Shown one piece after another: positions 30,515 to 37,692 of a stretch of DNA of 64,000 nucleotides. The notes under the pieces are model-generated. The model searched no databases, was not told the DNA's origin, and saw only the letters and a program-made list of their open reading frames with translations. The translations under genes and the position numbers were made by a program. The DNA is taken from NCBI RefSeq assembly GCF_022763245.1, contig NZ_JALEGV010000005.1:62001-126000 (forward strand). Reading direction: 5' to 3'. Source of the stretch: Oricola sp. (lineage in GTDB: Bacteria > Pseudomonadota > Alphaproteobacteria > Rhizobiales > Rhizobiaceae). How positions within the stretch are numbered: position 1 is the first letter of the stretch; each line of letters opens with the position of its first letter.

Positions 30515-31090
30515 TCAATTGGCCCGGCGGCCGCGCGCAACGGCGCGCGCCAACGCCGCCGAGATCTGCGCTTCGGATTTACGGAACGAGTTGGCGTCCT
30601 GCGCCTGGATGGTGACGTGGACGGTGGTCGCCCCGCCGCCCTCCGAGGCGACGCCGAGGCGACCGTCCGCGCCGCGTCTGAGCGGCAGGATCGCCTCCGG
30701 CCCGGCCTCGCCCGCCAGCCCCGTCCGGCCGCCGCCCATCGGGAAATAGGTCGGCGCGGCCAGCACGCTGCCGCCGGCGAACATCGCGTCCGCGCCGACC
30801 ACCCCGCCACGGGCGAAGGGCAGAGCGCTCGCGAAGCCGGAAAACGCCTGCCCCGCGACCCCGTTCAGCAGGCCCTGCAGCGGCGCGAGCCCCGCCTGCA
30901 GCGCCGTCGTCGCCAGGCTCTGGCCGATCGCGCGCAGCGTGTCCTCCAGCGACTTGCCGGACACCACCGCGCCCTTCAGCGCGCCGGTCAGCGTCGACCC
31001 GAAGGACGACGCCTGCCGCTCCAGCGCCTTCAGCGCGGTCTCGAAACCGGTCGTGTCGGCCTCGATGGCAATGGTGAGTTGTTCGTCCAA
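30515..31090 (-). CDS. GTA g11: short tape measure protein
   Basis: This 191-residue protein starts MDEQLTIAIEADTTGFETAL, a typical tape-measure N-terminus. An amphipathic helical core follows, then the marker FARGGVV and AGEAGPEAILPLRR near residues 90-140. Tape measures set tail length; this short one fits the short tail of GTA particles. It begins at TTG with AAAGG 8 bases upstream. The gene just upstream in the ancestral order (g10.1) is separated from it by a counter-oriented NUDIX-PACE insertion. Confidence 0.9.
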   Translation of the reverse strand: MDEQLTIAIEADTTGFETALKALERQASSFGSTLTGALKGAVVSGKSLEDTLRAIGQSLATTALQAGLAPLQGLLNGVAGQAFSGFASALPFARGGVVGADAMFAGGSVLAAPTYFPMGGGRTGLAGEAGPEAILPLRRGADGRLGVASEGGGATTVHVTIQAQDANSFRKSEAQISAALARAVARGRRAN

Positions 31091-31117
31091 GGTGATTGCC
31101 TTTCATCTCTTCGTGAG

Positions 31118-31294
31118 GGCCCCTCTCCGTCTCGCTGCGCTCGACACCTCTCCCCGCAGGCGGGGCGAGGAAGCGGAGGCGATATCGAACCCGATCCAGT
31201 CGGCGCCGGCGACGAGGCGCAGACTCCGATGCAGGGGTTCCTCGCCCCGCCTGCGGGGAGAGGTGGCCTCGCGCAGCGAGGTCGGAGAGGGGCC
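31118..31294. repeat. REP-like inverted repeat pair
   Basis: Two arms (31118-31172 and 31238-31294) are imperfect reverse complements of each other. Both carry the core CCTCTCCCCGCAGGCGGGG, and both have their own small internal palindromes around CTCGCTGCGC. A third related single copy lies at 37625-37680. This looks like a short extragenic palindromic repeat family (REP or BIME-like) found between genes in rhizobia. Here the pair sits exactly between g11 and the inserted NUDIX gene. Confidence 0.7.
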
Positions 31295-31361
31295 GGCGCC
31301 GATGCCGAAACCGCTTCATCGCGGCCAAGCCGAACGCCGCCGCTCGTGCTATTTTCGCGCC

Positions 31362-31769
31362 ATGACCAAGCCCGCACCGATTCGCATCGCGGCCGCCATC
31401 CTCACGCGGCGCGACACCACAATGCTCGTCGTCCGCAAGCGCGGCACGCACGCCTTCATGCAGCCGGGCGGCAAGATCGAGCCGGGTGAAGAGCCCGCCG
31501 TCGCGCTCTGCCGGGAACTGGCCGAGGAGCTTGGCCTCACGGTCACGCCGGACGAATTGTTCCATGTCGGCCGGTTCGACGCGCCGGCCGCCAACGAACC
31601 GGGCCATGTCGTCGACGCCGAGGTCTTCAGCCTGCGCACAGACGCGTCCATCGAGCCCCGGGCGGAGATCGACGAGGCAGTCTGGATCGACCCGGCAAGC
31701 CCCGCCGACCTGCATTACGCGCCGCTGACGCGCGACCACCTGATCAGGCTCGTCGCCAAGCCGGCCTGA
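31362..31769 (+). CDS. NUDIX hydrolase, counter-oriented insert in GTA
   Basis: This 135-residue pyrophosphohydrolase has a complete Nudix box at residues 37-59: G-x5-E-x7-R-E-L-x-E-E-x-G (read from GGKIEPGEEPAVALCRELAEE). Such enzymes hydrolyse nucleoside diphosphates linked to another moiety, often as housecleaning of damaged nucleotides. Substrate specificity cannot be predicted. It lies on the strand opposite the GTA genes, 79 bases before the PACE gene, between the REP pair and g10.1. A longer frame upstream has no support. Confidence 0.88.
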   Translation: MTKPAPIRIAAAILTRRDTTMLVVRKRGTHAFMQPGGKIEPGEEPAVALCRELAEELGLTVTPDELFHVGRFDAPAANEPGHVVDAEVFSLRTDASIEPRAEIDEAVWIDPASPADLHYAPLTRDHLIRLVAKPA

Positions 31770-31848
31770 AGCGGCGCTTTCCTTGCATCGCCGAACCGGC
31801 TATCGGTCGGCGCGTTCCGTTCGTTTCCCTCAATCCGGCCCGACACCC

Positions 31849-32262
31849 ATGCGCTCGACGCCCGACCGAATTCGCCATGCCGTCAGTTTCGAGATCATCG
31901 CCATCACGATGGTCACGTTTCTCGGCAGCCACCTCTTCGGCCTGCCGCCCGCCAGCATGGGGGCGGTGGGCATCGCCAGTTCGGTGGTCGCGACGACATG
32001 GACCTATCTCTACAATCTCGGCTTCGACCACGCGCTCCTGCGCCTGAACGGAAGCCCGGTGAAAGGCTGGCGGGTGCGCGTCCTGCACGCGGTCCTGTTC
32101 GAGATCACGCTGTCGCTTCTGCTCCTGCCGCTCATCGCGGCGATGCTGGGCGTGACCCTGCTGGAGGCGTTCCTGATGGACGTCTCGCTGATGGCCTTCT
32201 TCCTGGTCTACACCTTCGCCTTCAACCTCGCTTACGACCGCCTGTTCCCGGTCCCGGAGTGA
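31849..32262 (+). CDS. PACE-family transmembrane efflux protein
   Basis: This 137-residue inner-membrane protein has four TM helices arranged as two tandem BTP domains. The conserved Glu15 in AVSFEIIAI corresponds to the essential Glu15 of AceI-type PACE pumps. The second domain starts with LHAVLFEITLSLL. PACE pumps export biocides such as chlorhexidine and short polyamines by proton antiport. The 3' end overlaps the end of the convergent g10.1 by 41 bases, so the insertion boundary is very tight. Confidence 0.87.
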   Translation: MRSTPDRIRHAVSFEIIAITMVTFLGSHLFGLPPASMGAVGIASSVVATTWTYLYNLGFDHALLRLNGSPVKGWRVRVLHAVLFEITLSLLLLPLIAAMLGVTLLEAFLMDVSLMAFFLVYTFAFNLAYDRLFPVPE

Positions 32263-32461
32263 TCCGAGGCGGGCTGTCCGGAAAGGCGCCCATCAGCCGC
32301 TCCATGTCGCCCCTGCCCGGCGGCGCATGGTCGCCGATGCCGAACGCGCGCATCGCGGCTGCCAGTTCCCTCGGCGTCATCGCCCAGAACTCGGCCGGCG
32401 ACAGCCGCATCACCGCGAAGCCGAACGCCATCGCCGCCTCCCAGGGAAACTTCTCAGCCAT
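32222..32461 (-). CDS. GTA g10.1: rcc01693-type tail assembly chaperone
   Basis: This 79-residue protein has the family pattern FPWEAAMAFGFAVMRLSPAEFWAMTPREL and a GRGDMERLMGAFPD tail. It is a putative tail assembly chaperone encoded between g10 and g11 in GTA clusters. The start overlaps the g10 stop by 8 bases. The 3' end overlaps the convergent PACE gene by 41 bases. Confidence 0.85.
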   Translation of the reverse strand: MAEKFPWEAAMAFGFAVMRLSPAEFWAMTPRELAAAMRAFGIGDHAPPGRGDMERLMGAFPDSPPRITPGPGTGGRKRG

Positions 32462-32771
32462 CGCCGCCGAAGGTCGCCTGCAGCAGGTCGGAGACGATGC
32501 GCGCGTAGCCGGCCGCGCCGCCCTGCGCCTGCATTTCGGCCACCTCGTCGCGGGTGAAGGTGTGGCCGGCGCCCTTCAGCCCCGCATGGATGATGGTCAG
32601 AAGGTCGTCCGCCGACAGCCGCCCGGTGGAAAAGCGCTGGGTCAGCGCCGTCAGGTCGTCGGCCCCGAAATGGGCTTCCAGTTCGGCGAGCGCGCCCAGC
32701 GTCAGGCAGAGCGCGCGCTCCTTGCCGCCGAGATCGGCGGCGATCTCGCCGCGTTTGCGATTGATCAGCAT
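32454..32771 (-). CDS. GTA g10: tail assembly chaperone family protein
   Basis: This 105-residue protein matches the gene-transfer-agent family protein g10. It has NRKRGEIAADLGGKERALCL at its N-terminus, then LTLGALAELEAHFGADDLTAL, then a helix with LLTIIHAGLKGAG. It is thought to help assemble the tail tube around the tape measure. The start shares one base with the g9 stop. Confidence 0.88.
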   Translation of the reverse strand: MLINRKRGEIAADLGGKERALCLTLGALAELEAHFGADDLTALTQRFSTGRLSADDLLTIIHAGLKGAGHTFTRDEVAEMQAQGGAAGYARIVSDLLQATFGGDG

Positions 32772-33184
32772 CAGGCCGCTCCGAAGGTGAGCGCGGAGCC
32801 GGATTCCAGCGCGATGTCGAAGGTCACCTCGCCGTCATGGTTGCCGGCATAGTCGAGCGAGGCGATCTGGAAGCCGCCCTCGATCGTGCCGAAATCCGGG
32901 ATCACCAGTTGGCAGTCGGTCACCGCCCCGGCGAAGAAGGCGGCGCGCACCAGTTCGTCCGAGGCGGCATCCTTGAAGATGCCAGAGGCCGACACCGAGG
33001 CGCGCTGGATGCCCGCCCCGGCGAGCAGTTCGCGCCACCGACCCGCCGATTGCGAATCCGTGATGTCGACGGTCTGCGCGTTGAAGCCGATGCGCTTGGT
33101 GCGCAGGCCGGCGACGGTCACATAGGCGGCGCCGCCGCCGTCCCAGAATTTCAACAACATGTCCTTGCCGCGTTGCGATGCCAT
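32771..33184 (-). CDS. GTA g9: major tail protein
   Basis: This 137-residue phage-type major tail tube protein starts MASQRGKDMLLKFWDGG. It has a central DITDSQSAGRWRELLAGAG and SGIFKDAASDELVR segment and a C-terminal GEVTFDIALESG. It polymerises to form the tail tube through which DNA passes. It lies 34 bases after g8. Confidence 0.93.
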   Translation of the reverse strand: MASQRGKDMLLKFWDGGGAAYVTVAGLRTKRIGFNAQTVDITDSQSAGRWRELLAGAGIQRASVSASGIFKDAASDELVRAAFFAGAVTDCQLVIPDFGTIEGGFQIASLDYAGNHDGEVTFDIALESGSALTFGAA

Positions 33185-33218
33185 CGCCGCAGTCTCCTTT
33201 CGTGAAATGGGTGTGGGG

Positions 33219-33632
33219 TCAGTCCGCCGGCTCGCTCAGCGCCCGGAAGCGCTGCACCGCGCGCCAGGCGCGGTCCGCCGGCTCGTAGCCATGGTCGGCG
33301 GAGACCGGTTCCAGCGACACGATGCGGGTCGCGCCCCGGACGCTGCCGGCAAGGCCGGCCAGCGCCGCCGTGACGCGGTCCGCCATCGCCAAAACCTGCG
33401 CACGGCCCGTCTGCGCCGACCAGCAGCGGATCGTGACGAGCTGTTCCTCGCCGGCGCGGTCGTCCGTGCTCCAGTCCTGCGCGCTCGTGCGGCCGAGGAC
33501 GACATACGGAAAGGACCGGTCCGGCGGCACGCGATCGAAGATCCGGTCCTCGCCGCCGGTGAGCGCCTGAAGCGCCGCATCGGCGCGCAAGGCGGCGACG
33601 ATCGCCTCCTGCACATCATGGGCGACGCTCAT
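33219..33632 (-). CDS. GTA g8: DUF3168 tail terminator
   Basis: This 137-residue DUF3168 protein starts MSVAHDVQEAIVAALRADAAL. It has the family segments IFDRVPPDRSFPYVVLGRT and EEQLVTIRCWSAQTGR. It is expected to form the ring that terminates the tail tube at the head side. I chose the internal ATG at 33632; a longer frame runs through the small upstream gene. It overlaps that gene by 17 bases. Confidence 0.9.
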   Translation of the reverse strand: MSVAHDVQEAIVAALRADAALQALTGGEDRIFDRVPPDRSFPYVVLGRTSAQDWSTDDRAGEEQLVTIRCWSAQTGRAQVLAMADRVTAALAGLAGSVRGATRIVSLEPVSADHGYEPADRAWRAVQRFRALSEPAD

Positions 33633-33750
33633 CGCGGTCCTCCTCGTCGGGTTTCGGTGGGGCCTGGCGCGCCGCCTCGACACCGTCTTCGGCGGCGATC
33701 GCGGCGCGCGTCCTGAGCGCCCGGATCAGCCCGGCCAGCGTCAGTTTCAT
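33616..33750 (-). CDS. Small ORF between g7 and g8
   Basis: This 44-residue frame begins MKLTLAGLIRALRTRAAIA, a good amphipathic or TM-like helix, and ends in a charged tail PPKPDEEDRDERRP. It starts 8 bases after the g7 stop and overlaps the g8 start by 17 bases, which fits the tight spacing of the other GTA genes. It resembles no family that I recognise. It may be a real short coupling gene or an artefact of the GC-rich frame. Confidence 0.45.
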   Translation of the reverse strand: MKLTLAGLIRALRTRAAIAAEDGVEAARQAPPKPDEEDRDERRP

Positions 33751-33758
33751 CGTCAGTC

Positions 33759-34097
33759 TCACGGCAGCGCCTCCTCGCGCGTCAGGCAGAGAAGATACCG
33801 GCCGGTCTCGTCGAGATCGCGCACCGCCCGGATGGCGAAGGCCCGCGTGCCGGTCACCAGGCGCATGCCGCGCACGACGCGGGCGTCCGCGCGCAGCGTC
33901 ACGCGGTGGGTGATGTCGGCGTCGTCGGCATCGGCGCGGCGTACGGGATCGGCCCTGGCCGGCTCCAGATGCGCCCACACCGTCGCCACCGTCTCCCAGG
34001 CCTCGTCGCGGCCGCCGAGCGCGTCGGGCGTGCGGGTCGCCGCCTGCAGCGCCATCGCGTGGCGCAGCCGGCCGGGATCGAAGAAGCGTCCGCGCAT
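33759..34097 (-). CDS. GTA g7: head-tail adaptor
   Basis: This 112-residue protein of the phage head closure / SPP1 gp16-like group starts MRGRFFDPGRLRHAMALQAAT. It has the family pattern DEAWETVATVWAHLEPA and a C-terminal beta region with RLVTGTRAFAIRAVRDLDE. It forms a ring linking the portal-connector to the tail. It starts 2 bases after the g6 stop. Confidence 0.9.
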   Translation of the reverse strand: MRGRFFDPGRLRHAMALQAATRTPDALGGRDEAWETVATVWAHLEPARADPVRRADADDADITHRVTLRADARVVRGMRLVTGTRAFAIRAVRDLDETGRYLLCLTREEALP

Positions 34098-34099
34098 GG

Positions 34100-34669
34100 T
34101 CACAGCGACAGGAACCGGAAATGACGCGTCAGCCGGCCATAGAGCGCCGGCACCGACACCGGCTGGTCGGCCGCGTCGAACACGCCGCGAAATTCGTACC
34201 AATGCGCCACCAGCACCAGCACCGCGCGTTTCAGCATGTCGGGCACGTCGATGCCGGTCTCGCCATATCCGACGTCGAAATCGACCTCGACGCCATTGGC
34301 CCGCATCGCCGCCGCGACAGCGTCCCTCAGGCGAAGCCGCGCCGGCCGGGCGACGAGGTTGACGCGGTAGTCGCCCCCGTCGAGCACGGTCGCCGCGCCG
34401 TCGGCGTCATAGACCGTCACCTGGACGATGCCGCGCACCGGCGAGCGCATCAGTTCGAGAACGCCGTCGGCCGGCAGGCCATCGAAAAAGGCGCGCCATC
34501 GCTGGTTGATCAGTGCCTGTCCGGTATCGCGCTCCAGATATTGCGTCGCGGCGGCGATCAGCGCCGCGATCGTGTCGTCCTCGGTGTCGGAGGTGACGCG
34601 CAGATGCGCCTTCGCCTCGGCAAGCGTCACCGGCATCGCCGCAGGCGCGGCAATCTGGGCATAGGTCAT
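34100..34669 (-). CDS. GTA g6: head-tail connector
   Basis: This 189-residue gp6-like connector starts MTYAQIAAPAAMPVTLAEAKAH. It shows the pattern LRVTSDTEDDTIAALIAAATQYLE and QALINQRWRAFFDG, typical of Phage_connect_1 proteins. The C-terminal helix has VPDMLKRAVLVLVAHWYE. Upstream on the other strand comes the BrnT-BrnA pair, so the distance to the capsid gene g5 is 652 bases instead of a few. Confidence 0.9.
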   Translation of the reverse strand: MTYAQIAAPAAMPVTLAEAKAHLRVTSDTEDDTIAALIAAATQYLERDTGQALINQRWRAFFDGLPADGVLELMRSPVRGIVQVTVYDADGAATVLDGGDYRVNLVARPARLRLRDAVAAAMRANGVEVDFDVGYGETGIDVPDMLKRAVLVLVAHWYEFRGVFDAADQPVSVPALYGRLTRHFRFLSL

Positions 34670-34699
34670 GGCGTTTCCTTGTTTGGAAGAGTGAATAAA

Positions 34700-34709
34700 T
34701 GTATATACA
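34700..34709. promoter_or_regulatory. Palindrome before brnT, likely autoregulatory operator
   Basis: The perfect palindrome TGTATATACA lies 6 bases before the brnT start in an AT-rich stretch (34690-34715). BrnA antitoxins bind DNA at palindromes in their own promoter, so this is the likely operator. The stretch also borders the g6 gene on the opposite strand and may insulate it. Confidence 0.5.
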
Positions 34710-34715
34710 AAATTC

Positions 34716-34958
34716 ATGATCGTCTGGGACGAACGCAAGCGGCTCGCCAACCTCGCGAAACATGGCTACGACTTCGCGGAGCTGACCGAGGACTTCTTCC
34801 TGTCGGCCGTTGTCCTGCCCGCCCGCGACCGCCGGATGAAGGCGATCGGCCGGTTCGAGGACGGGACGATCGTGGTGATCTATTTCACGCTCGGCACGGA
34901 GGCCGTTTCGCTCGTCTCGATGCGCCCCGCCAGCACAAGGGAACGGGAGTTTTTGTGA
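34716..34958 (+). CDS. brnT: BrnT-family toxin, counter-oriented insert in GTA
   Basis: This 80-residue type II toxin has a RelE/BrnT fold: start MIVWDERKRLANLAKHGYDF with the family WDE..K...N..KHG.DF motif, then a beta strand and IGRFEDGTIVVIYF, and the end SLVSMRPASTREREFL. BrnT inhibits translation by cleaving RNA. The toxin gene precedes the antitoxin gene as usual for brnTA. The pair is on the strand opposite the GTA genes, between g6 and g5. Confidence 0.92.
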   Translation: MIVWDERKRLANLAKHGYDFAELTEDFFLSAVVLPARDRRMKAIGRFEDGTIVVIYFTLGTEAVSLVSMRPASTREREFL

Positions 34959-35266
34959 TGCCCACCAAGCGCAAGACGCAGACGGACTTCACGCCGGGAC
35001 ACGGCTACTCCCGCGAGGATTGGGATGCGGTGTCGGACAGTCCCGAGATCACTGCGGACGAAATGGCCAGCGCCGTTCCCTTCGCGGAGGCGCACCCCGA
35101 ACTGGCCGAGAAGATGCGCAAGAAGGTCGCCGGCCGGCCCCGAAGCGACAACCCGAAACAGGCCATCAGCATCCGCCTCGACAGGGAGGTCGTCGAGAAG
35201 TTCAAGGCGACCGGACCCGGCTGGCAGTCCCGCATCAACGAGGTCCTGCGCAAGGCGAGGGTCTGA
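34958..35266 (+). CDS. brnA: BrnA-family antitoxin
   Basis: This 102-residue antitoxin has a polar N-terminus with YSREDWDAVSDSPEI, then the family segment RPRSDNPKQAISIRLDREVVEKFKATGPGWQSRINEVLRKA, which is a ribbon-helix-helix DNA-binding domain at ~65-100. It binds BrnT and represses the operon. The ATG overlaps the brnT stop by one base (TGATG), so translation should be coupled. Confidence 0.92.
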   Translation: MPTKRKTQTDFTPGHGYSREDWDAVSDSPEITADEMASAVPFAEAHPELAEKMRKKVAGRPRSDNPKQAISIRLDREVVEKFKATGPGWQSRINEVLRKARV

Positions 35267-35321
35267 CCGGCCGGCGGCCCCGGTCGGGAGGAGATCTCCG
35301 GGGCCGCCGTTTCGGGGCTTC

Positions 35322-36569
35322 TTACGAAACCCCGAACTTCAACAGCTTGATCGCGTCGAAATCCTGCACCCCGCCGCCGACGCGTTTGGTCGTGTAGAAC
35401 AGCACGTAGGGCTTGGCGGAATACGGGTCGCGCAGCACCGAGACGCCGGTGCGGTCGACGACCAGATAGCCGCGGCGGAAGTCGCCGAAGGCGATGGCGA
35501 ACTCGTCGGAGGCGATGTCCGGCATGTCTTCGGCCTCCACCAGCGGGAAGCCCATCAGCATGGCGCGCTGGCCGGCGCCCGCGGGCGGCTGCCAGATGTA
35601 GTTGCCGTCGGCGTCCTTGAACTTGCGGATCGCTGCCTGCGTCTTGCGGTTCATCACCCAGTTGGCGTTCTGGCGATAGCCGGCCTTCAGCGCGTAGACC
35701 GTGTCGATCAGCGTGTCGGAGGGATCGGACGCGGCCCAGGCGCCGTCGACGCCGGTCGCCACATAGCCGATCTTCTCCCAGGCCCAGCTCGCCTCGGCGA
35801 TGGTGGTGTAGTCGAGGAAGCCGCGCGGCTTGGTCCCGCCCGTGCCGGTCACGAAGGCGGCGCCTTCCTGTTCGGCGAAGGCAGCCTCCACCTCCGAGGC
35901 GATCCACTGGTCGATGTCGACCACCGAATCCTCCAGGAGCGCGGCGGTCGCCGCCGGCATGGCGTAGAGCTCCATCGTCGGGAACTGCAATTCCGACAGC
36001 GTCGAGGCGTCCGTCTGCGGCCGCGCGTCGGTCTCGCCGACCCAGCCGACCGCAGGCCCGCCGATGGCGAAGGGCTTCTTCAGGACAGAGCCGGAGACCT
36101 GGCGCACGGAGGCGATGGAGCGGATTGGCGAGATGTCGCGCAGGCGCGCGCCGATCGCCGCCTCCGTTTCCGGCGGCACGAGATAGCCGCCGTCCGGGCC
36201 GGAGCCGATCGACATCGCCTTGCCTTCCAGCGCCTGCAGCCGCCTTTCGTCGCCGCGCCGCACATAGGTGTCGAAGGCGCTCCTGTGCTCGCTCGGCTCG
36301 GCGGTTTCGCCGCCGCCCAGCGGCGGGCGCGCCTGCTTGCGCTGCAGCGCGTCGAGCGCCCGTTTCTGTTCGTCGAGCGCGGTGGAGATGCGCTCGACCT
36401 TGTCATTGGTCACGCCGTCCGCGCCGAAGCGGCTTTCGAGCTGCGCCAGGCGCTCGTCATTGGCCTGCTTGAACTCGTCGAAGGCGTGCATGAAGTCGTC
36501 GAAGGCCGCGGCGACGTCGCCCGATGCGGCGGACTTCGCTTCCGGCGCGGCCAGCTTTGCGTGTGTCAT
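35322..36569 (-). CDS. GTA g5: HK97-fold major capsid protein
   Basis: This 415-residue capsid protein has an N-terminal coiled-coil scaffold (~20-105, with FDEFKQANDERLAQLE) that the protease should remove, then a mature domain from ~115. Conserved features include GSGPDGGYLVPPETE, SIRSIASV-like strand segments, TGTGGTKPRGFLDY and VLRDPYSAKPYVLFYTTKRVGG. It forms the icosahedral GTA head. The start overlaps the g4 stop by 4 bases. Confidence 0.95.
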   Translation of the reverse strand: MTHAKLAAPEAKSAASGDVAAAFDDFMHAFDEFKQANDERLAQLESRFGADGVTNDKVERISTALDEQKRALDALQRKQARPPLGGGETAEPSEHRSAFDTYVRRGDERRLQALEGKAMSIGSGPDGGYLVPPETEAAIGARLRDISPIRSIASVRQVSGSVLKKPFAIGGPAVGWVGETDARPQTDASTLSELQFPTMELYAMPAATAALLEDSVVDIDQWIASEVEAAFAEQEGAAFVTGTGGTKPRGFLDYTTIAEASWAWEKIGYVATGVDGAWAASDPSDTLIDTVYALKAGYRQNANWVMNRKTQAAIRKFKDADGNYIWQPPAGAGQRAMLMGFPLVEAEDMPDIASDEFAIAFGDFRRGYLVVDRTGVSVLRDPYSAKPYVLFYTTKRVGGGVQDFDAIKLLKFGVS

Positions 36570-37243
36570 TGTCTCCCTCGTGTCGATTGGAGTGTGCGGG
36601 CCGCGTCGCGGATCGTCTCAGCCAGGCCCGTGTCGGCCGACGCGCCGTCCCGGCGGCGTCGAAGCGATGCGAAGCCGCCGGCGATCACCGCCTTGGCCTC
36701 GCTTCTGGTCAGCCCGGCATCCCGCACGAGCCAGCGTTCGAATTCGCGTTCCGTCGGCAGCCGCCCGGCCTTCACGGCGGTGACGCGCGCCTCGGGCAGC
36801 ATCGGAAAGGTCACGACGGAGATCTCCCAGAGATCCGCCTCGAGGATGCGGCGCACGCCCGTCCGCGCCTCCTTGCGCGCCCTCACCGTGCGAAAGCCAA
36901 TCGACAGCCCGTCGAGGCCGCCATTCTTCAGAAGCGCCAGCACCTCGCGGCCCTTGGCCACCTCGGTGGAAATGCGTCCCTCCACATAGAGCCCGCGCGC
37001 GTCCTCGCGGATCGCGGTCCAGGTGCCGATCGGCTGGGCCGGATCATGCTGGAACAGCATGCGGATACCGGTCACGCCGCGCGCGGCCAGCGACTTGGCG
37101 AAAGCGCCGCGCTCGACGGCATCCTTGCCGAGATCGACCGCGCCGAAGACGGAGGCATAGCCGGCGATCGCGCCGTCGGCGGCGTCGGCCGCCAGGTCCA
37201 CCCGGTTTAGCTTGTGTTCGAGCCGTGCCGTGTCAGCGTCCAT
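36566..37243 (-). CDS. GTA g4: prohead protease
   Basis: This 225-residue HK97-type serine protease has the catalytic His66 in LFQHDP and Ser114 in GLSIGFR, within a GYASVFG start pattern and a WEISVVTFPM strand. It should cleave the scaffold domain from the capsid protein during maturation. Residues ~160-225 form a helical C-terminal extension. The start overlaps g3.5 by 11 bases and the stop overlaps g5 by 4 bases. Confidence 0.93.
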   Translation of the reverse strand: MDADTARLEHKLNRVDLAADAADGAIAGYASVFGAVDLGKDAVERGAFAKSLAARGVTGIRMLFQHDPAQPIGTWTAIREDARGLYVEGRISTEVAKGREVLALLKNGGLDGLSIGFRTVRARKEARTGVRRILEADLWEISVVTFPMLPEARVTAVKAGRLPTEREFERWLVRDAGLTRSEAKAVIAGGFASLRRRRDGASADTGLAETIRDAARTLQSTRGRQ

Positions 37244-37580
37244 CGTCCGTCCTCCCCGTGGTCCTGCCGCCGGTCATCCGCTCGCCGAAGCGCACGGCAA
37301 AGCCGATCGCCCACCAGATCGACAGGCTCGCCAGCGCCGCGCCGGTCAGCGCGATCTCGTGCGGCGACAACGCTGCGGCGATGCCGAGTTTCTTGGCGAC
37401 CGCCAGGCCCGCCGCGCCGCCGAAGGCGAAGCCGGCCGACATGGAGGACAGAAAGCGCAAACCCGCCTCGCGCCGGCTCTTGGGCAACAGCCAGGCCAGC
37501 GAAATCGCCGCCCCGGCCAGCGCGCCCGCGCATTTCGCCAGCCACAGCGAAGCGGCCGGCGACAAGTCCGTCATGGTCAT
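37233..37580 (-). CDS. GTA g3.5: small membrane protein (DUF6127-like)
   Basis: This 115-residue protein has three hydrophobic segments (~8-32, ~45-65, ~75-95) and an Arg/Gly-rich tail. It lies between portal and protease, where GTA clusters carry the short g3.5 gene. The ATG at 37580 follows AGGAG at six bases; two neighbouring ATGs exist. Its function in GTA production is unknown. I base the name on position and size. Confidence 0.7.
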   Translation of the reverse strand: MTMTDLSPAASLWLAKCAGALAGAAISLAWLLPKSRREAGLRFLSSMSAGFAFGGAAGLAVAKKLGIAAALSPHEIALTGAALASLSIWWAIGFAVRFGERMTGGRTTGRTDDGR

Positions 37581-37624
37581 GAACATCTCCTGGTCAGGTT
37601 TCTGGCGCGCGGTTGCGAGCACCG

Positions 37625-37680
37625 CTTCCTCGCCCCCTTCAGGGGGAGAGGTGGGCGCGCGCAGCGCGGTCGGAGAGGGA
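37625..37680. repeat. Single REP-like element
   Basis: This element is related to the two arms at 31118-31294. It shares CTTCCTCGCCC, GGGGAGAGGTGG, a GCGCGCAGCGC palindrome and GGTCGGAGAGG in the same order. It sits in the 112-base gap between portal g3 and g3.5, where most GTA gaps are near zero. An insertion of a mobile palindromic repeat between the two genes is the simplest reading. Confidence 0.6.
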
Positions 37681-37692
37681 GCCGTGCGAAGC

